A stretch of DNA of 64,000 nucleotides from Dryococelus australis (GCA_029891345.1 CM057002.1:67164590-67228589); one strand, 5' to 3'; shown: positions 36,648 through 48,260, counted from the first letter of the stretch. Numbers and translations: made by a program. Notes: generated by a model not told the origin, from the sequence alone.

Positions 36648-37417
36648 AGGCCGGTTGCACCAACATTTTCCCCGATCTGAGATCGAATGATCCTAGTTCC
36701 GAAACAGGATCCAGTTTGATCTTGGTTCCAATGTCAAAGTGTTGCACCAACGAAATTTCATGATTCTGGATCTCCGATTCTTCGATCTTGGTTCCAAAGT
36801 GAGATATCGAAGTTAAGTACCCGACGAATTTTCCTATTGGTTCGTTATATATGACGCCATGGAAGTAGGCGAATTTTTCACTATAGATAGAACTAGATGT
36901 GTGATGTTTGATCTGTGTCTCCACACAATATATTTGTAATACATTCCAACTGCGTGACGTCCAGCAACACGGAGTAGCGGTAACTAACTGCTTCCATTCA
37001 AAGATAGCACCCCAAGTCAAGATGGCCACCGGCCATGTCACTCGCAACAGTTTGCGCCAAGTTTGAATTTGAATCCAAGTTCATGCACTAATTGACACAA
37101 ACCTAAACAATCTGTTTTAAGTGAATTGTTGTTGTATGGATTTTACTGAATAATATTCAAGTGCGTATAATGTTGTTTAAATTTTCCAAGAAAACAATAG
37201 AACGTAGTTCTAACTGTTGGCGTATTTCCAAACTACGTTTGTCGACGATGGCTGCTGATCTCGGATCGAGATTTGGAACCGCCAATTTCGGCGGTTCCAA
37301 ATGAACTTCATCTCGACCTCTAGTCCAGCTCTGAACTCGAATGGTGCAACAGTTTTCTGTGTCGATCTTAGATGCGATCTCGGATCGAGTTTCGAACCAC
37401 GATGGTGCAACCGGCCC
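36648..37417. mobile_element. Harbinger-like non-autonomous element
   Basis: 770 bp with inverted ends AGGCCGGTTGCACCA and, on the right strand, GGGCCGGTTGCACCA. It is flanked on both sides by TAA (36645-36647 and 37418-37420). A 3-bp TAA/TWA duplication and GGGCC-type ends fit PIF/Harbinger. Several GATCTCGGATCGA-like words repeat near both ends. A perfect 12-bp hairpin (TTTGGAACCGCC, 37272-37301) lies near the right end. The minus frame at 36625-37047 has no transposase motif. Confidence 0.8.
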
Positions 37418-37461
37418 TAAGACGTATGAAGGGCTGTAGACTTGTATTGTGGACAGCTAGT

Positions 37462-37665
37462 TCTGTGTTGAGAAATGAAGTGAGGATATCACGGCGCCAG
37501 AATGCAAGGGCAGGGGAAAGGTGAGATCCCCGAGAAAACCCGTCGACCAGCGGCATCTTCCGACACGATTCCCACTTGCGAAAATCCAGGAGTGAACCCG
37601 TCTGGGGATTAAACCTGGTTTGCCTTGGTGGGATGGTGTGTGCTGCAAGTAGGTGATGTACCACA
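37462..37665 (-). mobile_element. tRNA-headed SINE, family 2
   Basis: The complement carries CCAAGGCAAACCAGGTTTAA (box B area), TGGATTTTCGCAAGTGGGAA, TGCCGCTGGTCGACGGGTTT and CCCTTGCATTCTGGCGCCGT. The 5' tRNA-like head is strongly diverged. Confidence 0.8.
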
Positions 37666-38874
37666 TGTGGAAGTTTATAATGCATCATCACAGCACTAAC
37701 TACTGTGTAGTGCCACATACGATCACACGCTATATTCATAGAGCTTCTGGGACCGAGCTGTGGCCACAAAAATGACCTGTGTAGTTGGTTCTGTTTTCTT
37801 TCCTACGTAGCCCTGGGTTTGCAATCCGCTACCATTCTTGACAGGGTGTATATGTGAGAAATGTTACACATATGAAAGCGAACAAAGCTCGGAGGAGTTC
37901 TGGGTACACATATAAGTGCAAGTATTCAGGCGATTGTAAATGGGAGTAACGATATTGTGATGGCAGGTGATCGCTACGCGTTGTGGTTTGACATGTTCTG
38001 CCTCACTTATTGTGTCCACCTCGTATATCCGGCGCCAATAAGCGAAGAAGAGAAATGAGAATGGCGCCACTTCGCTGGGGAGATGTGAAGAATACGGCTT
38101 CATTACTCTGGATCAGTTATGAAGATGGATCAGTTATGAAGACACCGCCTTGTGACAGTTCTGTGGCAGGCGGAACATAATATTCTCTGAACTGAAGACG
38201 GTTCAAGACCATTTCGCGCCACGTTGACAAGACAAGCAGTATGTATGTCAGAACAGCTCAGGTGGAAGCATACATACATTAGGTCGTCAAAACAACTAAG
38301 GCGTTACCTTAAGGTCGGTTCACGAAGACACGCCCGAGTAGATCATTTACAAACTTGTTGTTCGTAAGAGAATGAACAAGACTTATGTTTATCACACGCG
38401 ACTGGAAATTACCTTAATTTTAGTAAAGTAGTGATTTATTAGCAAACGTAATTATTTAGGCATATTTCTAAAGGAATAGCTGTTTATGAAACGCAAGGTT
38501 TTTTTTTTAGATAAGAGATATTTACTTTTTATTCTTTATTCCTTTTTGCAATTCTATTGGTGGAAGGCGTTTCGTTCACGTCTTCACGTCGAACGATGTT
38601 CCTACGTGACACGTACGCTATGGCGTTGAACAGTTTCGTTAAAACATCTTTCACTTTGATGATGCATATAGTCTGTACGCGGTTTCTTGACACTTTTCGA
38701 ATCAACCTTCAAAAACCACCGCATGTGAGACGTGTGTGATTGTCTCCTAAATGTGTAATGTGTCACAAGCGTTTTCCTTGTATCGACGTAGAAGTATCTT
38801 ATATTTATTGAATTGAACATTTTCATGTATTTTACCCATTAATTATAATATTTAATTTTAAAAACAAGGAAAAC
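37666..38874. other. Unassigned DNA
   Basis: No gene or element recognised. Confidence 0.4.
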
Positions 38875-39162
38875 AAACGTGTTGCTTGGTAACGCCTAGT
38901 AAGAAGTACGTAGGTCTCATTCAAACGTGTTGCTTGGTAACGCCTAGTAAGAAGTACGTAGGTCTCATTCAAACGTGTTGCTTGGTAATGTCTAGTAAGA
39001 AGTATGTAGGTCTCATTCAAACGTGTTGCTTGGTAACGCCTAGTAAGAAGTACGTAAGTCTCATTCAAACGTGTTGCTTGGTAACGTCTAGTAAGAAGTA
39101 TGTAGGTCTCATTCAAACGTGTTGCTTGGTAATGTCTAGTAAGAAGTACGTAGGTCTCATTC
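38875..39162. repeat. Minisatellite, 48 bp x 6
   Basis: Six units starting AAACGTGTTGCTTGGTAA and ending TAGGTCTCATTC. Because 48 is a multiple of three and no stop falls in some frames, both strands are open across it (38886-39221 plus, 39188-38832 minus). This is a consequence of the repeat and not evidence for a gene. The units differ only by transitions, mostly in CG pairs. Confidence 0.95.
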
Positions 39163-39509
39163 AAAATGTTAAGAAACTTAGTGCGCACGAATGTGGCGTG
39201 TTCTCCTCATACTGTACGTAATTTTCTAAGACTTGGCTAAGCTGTTTTCATGGGGCGGATTAATATCCTGAAAGTAGAACTTAAGTAGGGCTTCAGAAAG
39301 GTTGGAAGTTGCCATGAGGGGAATATGTACAGTGAGCGTGGTACACCTAGTACGAACTGGCATTAGATTGGAAGTGAATATTCCCTCTAAATTAAAATTA
39401 CTTGTAACACAGTTTATGTAATGCATTACATATCCAGCTTTTAGAGTCTATAAAGATACGCATAGTTTCTATGATTACGTCTACATAAAATGTAAAACTA
39501 GAGAATGAG
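39163..39509. other. Unassigned DNA
   Basis: Nothing recognised. Confidence 0.4.
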
Positions 39510-40669
39510 CGCCACAGTGAAAGTGGTAGGTACACAGCTCAATACATGACACCGAGTGGACTACCAAGAAGCGCGCCATGTCGCAGTCTGGACCACGCTT
39601 ACCTTCGTTGTGTGCATGAAGGCAAGTATTACACTCAAGGAAACTTTCGTAGATCAACATGGAACGTGACAGATGTCAGACATGTGTGGCGGTGAGAAAG
39701 ATGGTACATTTTCATTACCAAAGGGGTAAATATCTGCGTGGGATCGGCTCAGTTGTGAATCGCAATCTTTCTACTGTGCAAAATATCGTTCGTCGCTTTC
39801 GTCAGTACAGTAGACTACAGAACAAAGAGAAGTGTAGTTACAGAAAAATATTGGATTCGACGACAATAATAAAGAAGAATCTCTCGTTTAGGACATCAAC
39901 ACTTACTAAGGAAACAGAAGTCGTCTTGGGGGAAAACAGCCTGTCCATAAACCGTGAGTACAGTCCTTCGTAGAAAGGACTTCAATGGTAGATTAGCGCG
40001 CAATAAACATACATCAACAAGAAGAACAAACGTCTCTGGTTCCAGTTTGCACAGATCACGCTGATAATCTTTTGACTACTGGATAACAGTACTATTTACC
40101 TATAAAAGTCAATTCGATGTGTGTGCATCGGATGGGAAGGTCAGTATATGGCGTAAGCCAAACACGGAGCTTGCAGAAATAAATCTTCAGCCGATGGTGA
40201 AACAAGGGCTGGTGGTATGGGGTTGTATGGCGGCTTCGGGCGTAGGGAAACTCCATTTCATAGATAGCACTATAGATCAAGATGTTTATTTGGACATTTT
40301 GAGGAAATAACTGACACCGAGCGCAGAGAAATTAGGCTTGTGGGATTGTTTCACGTTCTACCAGGACAACGACCCGGAACATAAGGTACACATGTGGTTA
40401 CTCTATAACTGCCACCATGTACTCCATACCCCTCCATAGTCCACAGACATCAATGTCATTGAACATTTGTGGAGTATATTAATAGAAAACATCCCATATC
40501 TAGCCGGAATGATTTCATCATTGTCCTTCAAACGGGATGGGATAAGATTGAAGATTGAGTTCTGTTATTGTGAAAACTTTGTTCGATCTATGCCAGGTAG
40601 ACTTAAGGAGATAAAGAAAGAACTGTGGTCGTTACACTAGGTACTGACTGTACCATTTTCACTGTGGCG
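39510..40669 (+). mobile_element. Nearly full-length Tc1-like element, inactive
   Basis: The ends CGCCACAGTGAAAGTGGTA (39510-39528) and the complement CGCCACAGTGAAAATGGTA (40651-40669) differ at one base. Inside, the plus strand starts MERDRCQTCVAVRKMVHFHY at 39659 with an N-terminal helix-turn-helix region (SVVNRNLSTVQNIVRRFRQY). Further on come VSIWRKPNTEL, VKQGLVVWGCMAASGVGKLH, a FYQDNDPEHKVH segment near 40357 and a VIEHLWSIL segment near 40456. This is the Tc1 DDE layout. Several frameshifts and stops, including TAG in place of the usual PQSPD region, make it inactive. Confidence 0.85.
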
Positions 40670-41349
40670 TACGTGTACATCTTGACTTAAGAAGTGTAGT
40701 TTTTGTTGTATATTTATATATTATTTTGTGAAGGTATTTGCTTTTTGTATCTGTTGTATGGTGATTGTAAATACATTTGTTCACCAGTACACTCATTTTT
40801 CATGATCACCTGACTTGTATTACAACAGTGAAATATCATACGTAGTACTGGTAAGTGAATTAGGACACGGCCTGAGACAAGAGTGTACTTATAGACAAGA
40901 CTTGGGAGGTGGTGAGGGGAGGTGGCTGCAGGACTCGCGAACTGGATCATCTCCCAAGGGAGCTAGTGAGTTAGGGGTGAGTGTTGACCTCTACGGCAGC
41001 TAGCAGCGTGGGTAAAGCAGGCAGGTTTGGTTTGTTGTAGAGCGATGTGTGTAAGTAGCAGCCAGGCTGGCAGGGGCTAGCACGACAAAGACGGTAGACA
41101 GGCAGACAGCCCCTATGGCGTGTTCCTGTCGGCGAGCCAAGGAAGGAAGTGGTTGATAGGAGGGTCGCCACACCTGGCCCCCCACCTTGCTGCTTACTTC
41201 CATAACACCAGGGGTGTCCCTGCCGCCACACTTACCACGCTATACAGCGTGTCCACTATTTCACGAGCAGCACTTTGCAAACTCCTGCTAGCTTTCCTTC
41301 CCCTCTTGGTATTTTTACACCGTGTGCAAAATTAACAACAGCATGACTA
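40670..41349. other. GC-richer unassigned DNA
   Basis: 40890-41260 is GC-rich and open on both strands, but without recognisable domains. Confidence 0.35.
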
Positions 41350-41425
41350 TAGGCTGGTCACGGTAAAGTGAGCAATTTTTCCTTTCACCGAATTTTCATC
41401 TTTCTGCAGCTTTTTAATATAAACA
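41350..41425. mobile_element. MITE family A, left-end fragment
   Basis: TAGGCTGGTCACGGTAAAGT followed by a degenerate body that ends exactly where the next copy begins. The missing right half is not found beyond that copy. Confidence 0.75.
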
Positions 41426-41665
41426 TATGCTGTTCGCGGTAAAGTGAGCACTTTTGAAAGCCCTCTCATTTGGAATAATGGTCAATAAATATATTTTATT
41501 GTAACCTTAGACGTTGCATTCTGAGTGTGGGGGAATATACATATAATGTGTTTATTACTTATATAGCAATATTTAACTTAAAATGTTGGTTAAAGGATAA
41601 AAAATGACTGAAAAGAAAAAGTAACCAGGGTTTTCAAAAGTGCTCAGTTGGCCATGAACAGCCTT
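41426..41665. mobile_element. MITE family A, full copy
   Basis: 240 bp, from TATGCTGTTCGCGGTAAAGT to GGCCATGAACAGCCTT. It abuts or sits inside the fragment to its left. Confidence 0.9.
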
Positions 41666-41883
41666 TAAACAGCCCTGATGCAATCCATTTATGATACAGT
41701 TATTACGTAATCTGAAAAACAGACTGCGCCTTGACAAAGAAGAGATTTCAGTCATGAATGCTTAGTACTTATTTTTGGTTGTAAAAAATTGGAAACAGTG
41801 ATTTATATTTTTCCACCTTGAGGACTCGTCTTATGTTGCAGAGGTTTAATACGAAACACGTTAAAATAAAAAAATAAAAAAAT

Positions 41884-43911
41884 TTGGATATTTATTTTGG
41901 AGGTAACTTCTAAACAAGAAAAGCATTTAGGAAACGTTTTTAGAGCAAAGACAAGTTTTCAAGTTTAATTTCAACTCATATATGCATATTGATATGCGTG
42001 TATGCATATTGATATGCGTGTGTGTATATATATAATGTGTGTGTTCATATATATATATATATATATATATAGTGTGTGTGTTTATATGTATGTATGTATA
42101 GTCCATTCCCGATTGGAAGCGACTTATAAAGATCAACCTTTGAAAAAACACTCTAGGCATAACATGTCAACCTGTTTTTTCAATAACCTGCATTCCACAA
42201 ATATATAACACTATGGTTAACTTTAGAGTACTGTATTATTGAATAAATGAACCTTTACCTTAGTATCTTCTATAACTTGTAATTATTTATTTATTTTTTA
42301 AATGTGAATCAACAACAGCGAGTGCTGTTAAAATATTATTCTAACCTAGTTTTTTAGTATACTATTTGTAAATTAAACGGTTCCTATTGAAATATTTAGG
42401 TAGCCCGATGGCAACATATCTCATTTTTATAGTTTAAAATAACAGCGGAAAATAGCGTGAGTAGGCCGTAATGATACCGTATTGTTTTATCGAGCGGAAA
42501 GCAACTGAAAAACTGTGTGTTGGGTGAGGCTTGTCGATCTCTTTCTCTCTTTCTTCTCCTCTTTCACACTCGGAAATTTCACTTCGCTAGTACGTGATTT
42601 AATTGTACATGTTTTCAATTGTAGCATATTTCATACTTATTACAGCAAAATAATGATTTTTGAATTTGTAATTTGCAACTGACAGATTTTAATGTTTGAA
42701 TACGTATTTTAATATATTTAGATAAGATGGTGGGGCAGTTACCAAGTGAAGTTGGCAGACGTGGCGAGCCATGACATGGCGTGTTGCTTTTTGCCAAACG
42801 AAACGTAAATTATTCGGACTCAGAAAAATACTTCAAATTACCATATCACGTTAGTAGACGTTGTGTTTTTTAAACCTTCGTAGACAAGTTGCGATGTTGT
42901 AATAAATCTTTGTTTCTGGGGCAGTAATAAATATACTATGACGTGTGTTTAGTTAATCATTGCGTCTGTGAAATGGCGTGCCTCTGTGCATCGTGGTAGA
43001 TACGCTGGCCCTGTGTGTGCTTGATTTCAAATATTTTACTAGCACTATTTATACGTTTTAACTGTGAACTGTTTTTATGACGAAGTTAATTATTAAATCC
43101 AAGTCTGTTTATTTATCACAACGTTGTACCTTTACCCTAAGGGGTTTGAAACACAGCCGTGTAACGTAATTTGTCACAATCCCAGAAGAAAAATACTAAG
43201 GCCAGCCCGATAAATTGTAGGTTTATTTGTGTGCATGTTCACCGCTATATTCTAAGTTTGTATGACAAAAATGAGCAACACGAGTTGCGTGCTTGAATTT
43301 AATGTGCCTTTTTCGTTCGACTGGTTGTTCCTTCGTTTTAATATTTATTCCAACTGAGGCCGTCCTTTTAAAGAAATGACTCTACATATCAATAACAAAA
43401 GGATAATTAGTACAGCCCTTTACCTCGCAGTTGTAACAGTGTTAATCACAGTCGCGGCAAAATACTAACGTACATTACATGCATTGAGCTATGTCGTGGA
43501 AAACAAATATGTTAATGTTAAAAAACCGTAAGAACTGTCTTCAATTCAGGCATTTTTAAAACGCCATAATCTTGACCTAAATAATGTTAAGGCCTAAATT
43601 ATGAATATTCGTACGGAATGGTTTTTGGAATATGACAGAATTCATTGAAAAGCTGTAAACAGTAAACAACACATTTGACAGGTATAAAAGTAGAAGTCAT
43701 ATTTCAATGTTTATTTTTAGGTGTAGCGAAAGTACACGAACACATGTACACACAAAATGAAATGTAAACATTGATTTTTACAGATGATACATGGCAGTCA
43801 CATGGCAATGTTTGTTTACATTTGGTGGAAGGATACGAAATTGGCCTGTAAGTAGATATTTAGCATGGCTCCGAGAAAGTTGCTTCCAATGGGGAATGGA
43901 CTATATATATT

Positions 43912-43965
<54 letters not shown>

Positions 43966-44052
43966 AGTTGAAATGAAAACTTGTCTTTGGACTCGAAACG
44001 TTTCCAAATGTTTTTCTTGTTTAGAAGTTACTACAGAATAAACATCCAATAA
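41884..44052. mobile_element. Element C with long inverted arms containing microsatellites
   Basis: The left arm reads GGATATTTATTTTGGAGGTA, ACTTCTAAACAAGAAAAGCA, AAGACAAGTTTTC, a TA/TG microsatellite, then ATAGTCCATTCCCGATTGGA. The complement of 43870-44052 reads in the same order with small changes (GGATGTTTATTCTG, AACTTCTAAACAAGAAAAAC, AAAGACAAGTTTTCATTTCA, TA/TG tract, ATAGTCCATTCCCCATTGGA). Arms are about 180-240 bp. The interior, 42125-43870, has no protein motif. Part of it (43430-43905) recurs at 46592-47037. Confidence 0.75.
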
Positions 44053-44179
44053 AATATGAATAAAATGATGAGGCCCATGGCAATGTTAATTTCACATAAG
44101 GCGGAAGAATACACAACGTGCATACAAATAGATCTTAAGTGGGGCTTTCAAAAGTCCTTATTTTATCGTGAACAGCCTA
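44053..44179. mobile_element. MITE family B, right-half fragment
   Basis: ATGAGGCCCATGGCAATGTT, AGGCGGAAGAATACACAACG and ATAGATCTTAAGTGGGGCTT, ending TTATCGTGAACAGCCTA. It directly abuts element C. Confidence 0.85.
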
Positions 44180-44318
44180 TACATACAAGCACTTCTCTCA
44201 GTTTTCAATTTTAATATGTACTTTTTAAGACGATTTATTTGCCGAACTCGAACTGAAATGAAGCAGCAAGATCATTGTTGTGTACACTCAGTTCTGGAAA
44301 ACTTGCTAAAGTTGTTTG

Positions 44319-44553
44319 TAGAGGATGTTGACGATATAGTGAGCACTTTTTAAGGCCCTGCTAATTTTTTCTTTCGATTTATTTCTATCTTCCCGCCACT
44401 CGTTAATTTAAACCTTGCCATGTACCTAATAAACACAGTTAATTTATTTCACCACCCCCAAAAGATAATTCCTTTAGCACAATAAAAAAGATCTATTAGT
44501 GATTGTATGTTGGAAGGGCGTTGAGAAGTGCTCACTTTACCATGAATAGCCTA
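44319..44553. mobile_element. MITE family A, full copy
   Basis: The left end is diverged (GGATGTTGACGATATAGTGA), while the right end is good (CTTTACCATGAATAGCCTA). It has the TTTTTAAGGCCCTGCTAATT subtype interior. Confidence 0.85.
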
Positions 44554-45179
44554 TAACAACGAAAGCTCGACGCGACGTGCGGCATAGTCGCTATGCGAGG
44601 AGCTCTGAACTGATGTGTACTGTTAGTTAGTTTTTTTTGTGTCTACCTGTTGCATTTGAACGCTGAGCAGGTTATTTTATTACTGCAGAGTCTGTACCAA
44701 GGTGTACAGCATTCTGAAAAGAAAACAGTTTTTTAACGACGCTAGAGGACTCCAGTATAATATATAGCACACGTCACTGTCGAGAGTACCATGTCGTCCT
44801 TGCCCGTGATGTGTTTTATTTTTAACTTAGGTGGACATACTGGGGTGTCGTTTAACACTTTTCTAAAACATAAATTGAATTTCAAATACGCTGTAACGCA
44901 GTTCGAGCGCGAAACAGACGGACCCCTAAATCATTGTGTAACATTGGAACAAAAATGTGTTCATTTCTTGTAAGCTACTCTCCGATAGGATTTGTAACTT
45001 TCCGAATTTTACCGACGCCAATGTTTGGCATGATTCCTTAACTAAATCAGTGTTAATCTTCGACGCGAGTCAGGGACGCGGGATTAATGCTAAGTTCTAA
45101 GTCTTAAGTGAACTGCGGAGAGCCTGGATAGACCGCGTGGCCTGGGTATGCAGAGCTCTAGCAGAAAACGTTGTATTAA
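44554..45179. other. Unassigned DNA
   Basis: The open frame at 44791-44973 has no recognisable motif. Confidence 0.35.
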
Positions 45180-45602
45180 AAAGCCGTCCAACGTACCTGG
45201 GTGAGCTCTGGTTACGAATAGAATTTAAGAAACGGTACGTGTATTTATATGTTTTTACAGTTCCTCCATTTTTCTCTAAAGCATGTTTTTGTGGTAGTGT
45301 GAAAATGGCTCAAATGTGTGTTCTCACTGACATTTCTAGGTATAAACATCCCGGCACAAACATTATGAAAGAATAGGGACGTGTATCAAACTTTTATTTT
45401 TATTATTACGTCACAAAATGGTAGGGTCTCCACTGAAAGTCTCAGAGGCGCGTTATCAACGACAAGACTGCACGCTAGTTCAGTGCTTTGCGCGTAGAGG
45501 CGACGAGAGAGGTGGTGCGCATGTCTCGGTCGCCTTTAGCGCTCCCACGCTTCCTCGAACGTACAAAATTCCTTCAACCAGGCGAGGGGCCACCTTAAGG
45601 CC
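45180..45602 (+). repeat. Dispersed repeat R3, copy 1
   Basis: Shares, in the same order and on the opposite strand, a long series of words with 48905-49265: CTGGGTGAG, CTTACGAATA-like, TCTAAAGCATG, GAATAGGGAC, TTTATTTTTATTATTACGT, GGGTCTCC and TGCGCATGTCTC. Both copies have a short open frame over SKACF, but neither frame is conserved along its length. Confidence 0.75.
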
Positions 45603-45723
45603 CGTTTGACATTCCGATGTGCACGTACGTGTGGCGTAGGACCTTAACGTAGCACATATCTGGCCACCGCGTCTGACGAACAAGGCCAGAGGACCCCGGT
45701 GTTTATGTGAATTGCATTTCCAT

Positions 45724-46136
45724 CCTCTGAGCACTTTTGAAATGAACCTTCGGAAAAAAATGTCACTGGCCCTACGTGCATCATATTGTCATGGTCGCGC
45801 TGATTGGCAAGTGTCCAGTGACGTCGGAGGGAAAGCAGTCACATGTCTTAACGCTGAATTAAAATTAGGCCTACTTGGTATACATAACTGAATATTGACA
45901 TTGTTTATTTTGTTTTCCGTTTTTGTTCTTATCACACGTAAGCCTGAAAATTAGCAAATTAAAAAAAAATTAGCTTTCGTAATAAATTCACAGATTCGTG
46001 TGATCGATGCATGAATATGTGTTCAGACCTATGTCAATGTTAGTTCTACACATGGTGGAAGGATACACAACGTGCATACAAGTAGATCTTGAGCAGGGAA
46101 TCCAGAAGTGCTGAGTATACCGGGGACAGTCTTTAT
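45724..46136. mobile_element. MITE family B, left terminus lost
   Basis: Begins within the end motif at GAGCACTTTTGAAATGAACC. The right half has ATGGTGGAAGGATACACAAC and ACAAGTAGATCTTGAGCAGG, ending near GGGGACAGTCTTTA. Confidence 0.8.
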
Positions 46137-46225
46137 CGAGACTATAGCGACATTGAGCTATGGATAATGAAATACAGGAATAAGTGAGTGAGTAATAGCT
46201 TGGTTGTGTGTATGTGAACACGTGG

Positions 46226-46335
46226 GTGTGTGTGTGAGTGGTGTTGTAATCACTGCAGGTACTTACTTGCTTCAGCTGAGTGTGTGTGTAAGTGGTGTTG
46301 TAATCACTGCAGGTACTTACTTGCTTCAGCTGAGT
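46226..46335. repeat. Direct duplication, about 55 bp x 2
   Basis: GTGGTGTTGTAATCACTGCA followed by GGTACTTACTTGCTTCAGCT is repeated once, separated by GTGTGTGTAA-type sequence. Confidence 0.95.
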
Positions 46336-46345
46336 GTGTGTGTGT

Positions 46346-46502
<157 letters not shown>

Positions 46503-46591
46503 GCTTGTAGGGACGATGGACGATACATAGTGCTCTGTGTGAGGCGGAGAATAGTCTACTTCTCTACATACTTCACTGTGTTGTTTACTGT

Positions 46592-47037
46592 TTACAGCAG
46601 TTGTAACAATGTTAAACACAATCGCAGAAAAATACTAACGTGCAGTACGTGTAATGTGCTATTTCGTGGATCTCAGGCATTTTTAAAACTTCATAAAGCT
46701 GACCTAAATAATGTCAGAGGCCTAAACTGTGAGTATTCGTACGAAATTGCTTTTGAAATAGACCTACGACAGAATTCTTTGAAAAGCTGTAAACAGTAAA
46801 CAACACATTTGACAGGTATAAAAGTAGAAGTCATATTTCAATGTTTATTTTTAGGTGTCGCGAAAGTATACGAACACATGTACACACACAATGGCATGCA
46901 AACATTGGTTTTGACAGATGATACATGGCAGTCACATGGCAATGTTTGTTTACATTTGGCGGAAGGATACGAAACGGGCCTGTTAGTAGATATTTAGCAG
47001 GGCTCCGAGAAAGTAGCTTTCAGTGGGGAATGGACTA
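46592..47037. repeat. Second copy of the element C right part
   Basis: Matches 43430-43905 in order (CAGTTGTAACAATGTTAA, CTGTAAACAGTAAACAACAC, ATTTGACAGGTATAAAAGTA, GATACATGGCAGTCACATGG), ending GTGGGGAATGGACTATA. The outer arm and microsatellite of element C are absent here. Confidence 0.85.
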
Positions 47038-47054
47038 TATGTACTTCACTATAG

Positions 47055-47214
47055 TCATTCCACGGTAATGAGGCCGTACTCACTGTTTAGAGTGATGTAG
47101 AATATACATACTGTGTTTATTAATTAAATGTCGATATTTATTTTAAAAAGTGGTGTTGATAGGATAAAAAAATAGCGGAAACGAAAAAGTAACTAGGGCT
47201 TCAAAAGTGCCTAT
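47055..47214. mobile_element. MITE family A, internally deleted copy
   Basis: TAGTCATTCCACGGTAATGA followed by GTGTTTATTAATTAAATGTC and GGGCTTCAAAAGTGCCTATA. Both ends are diverged. Confidence 0.65.
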
Positions 47215-47304
47215 AATATAATGTATTCGATTTCGCTAGTCCATCTGTTATGTTATTATGCTGCCCGTAGCACATTTCATGACACTATGGCCAGTTGTGT
47301 GTAG

Positions 47305-47460
47305 GGGCCGCGGTGGTGTAGTGGGCAGACTACACCACCGCCGCCTCCCTTGGTGGCGAACCTGGTGCCATTCCCGGCGGGGTCGTTCCTGGATTTTCGC
47401 ATCTCCACCCTCATCGGCTCTCGAGACTTCGATGTTAACAACCTCCCATATCTGTCCAAT
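47305..47460 (+). mobile_element. tRNA-headed SINE, family 2, internally deleted
   Basis: GGGGCCGCGGTGGTGTAGTG head, TTCCCGGCGGGGTCGTTCCT, GGATTTTCGCATCTCCACCC, and the tail CTCATCGGCTCTCGAGACTT. The central body present at 63371 is missing. Confidence 0.8.
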
Positions 47461-47848
47461 GTCCGGCAGTTGTGTGATATTTACCTGGGGAAGAGCATGC
47501 AGGGGCCCGGAATTACTGACAGCGAGTAGAAGGGGAAGTATTCGGTTATCACGTGACCCACGGGTAGCGTGGTGTTCGAGACGTCGCTCGATTTGGAAAC
47601 TGATGGGTCGAGAAGGGAGACTGCAGGTAGAGGCCTTGGACCAGATGAAATCAATAAGAAGTTTCAGGAAAAACTGTTGGACTAACTTGATGGTGGCGGA
47701 ACACAAATAAATATTATTATACTGGAAATATAAATTAAAGATGTATCGGTTTTTATGTTGTCTAGACATAATGTAAATATTGTGATGAGAAATATAATGG
47801 CTTTGGTCATAAAGTATCACTGTAATTCCATGTTATCACCATTATAAT

Positions 47849-48260
47849 TATAGTCCATTCACGGTAGATTCCAAGTTTTCTGAAGCCTGGCCGGATATTC
47901 CTCCGCCTAATGCAGACATAAAATTATAAAATGACAAGAAAGGGACAACACACCATATTCGTGCGCACTCTGCGTAATCGTAGTTTGTATAACAACAGAC
48001 AACATCTTAGTACACATTACAAACACACCTGTTTTCTCGCGGGTTTATTCATATTAATAATAAATATATATAATTTATAGATAAGATGTAAATAAAACTT
48101 CAGTTTGACGAATAATAATGTACCAAATACAAAACGCGTGTGATACATTGCATGTTTAGGAAACACCCAAACATGTCATACATGGAATGATATTGAATAG
48201 TTAGATTCAAAAAGTTAGCAAAACTGCGACTAAACCATAACATCGATTGTTTTTAATGCA
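47849..48260 (+). mobile_element. Terminal-repeat element D, uninterrupted copy
   Basis: TATAGTCCATTCACGGTAGA, then TTCTGAAGCCTGG and TATTCCTCCGCCTAATGCAG, then ATTCGTGCGCACTCTGCGTA, then a GTGTGATACATTGCATGTTT stretch. It matches 19375-19489 plus 21633-21965, without the LINE in between. Right terminus not identified. Confidence 0.55.

Noticed and set aside
36625-37047. 140-codon minus-strand frame
   Set aside because: It starts inside the Harbinger-like element and shows no transposase or DNA-binding motif.
38832-39221. Repeat proteins on both strands
   Set aside because: A 48-bp unit without stops keeps frames open automatically; there is no start context or flanking coding sequence.
47248-47820. 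190-codon minus-strand frame and 150-codon plus-strand frame
   Set aside because: Both run over a tRNA-headed SINE and its flank; the frames are by-products of GC-rich SINE sequence.
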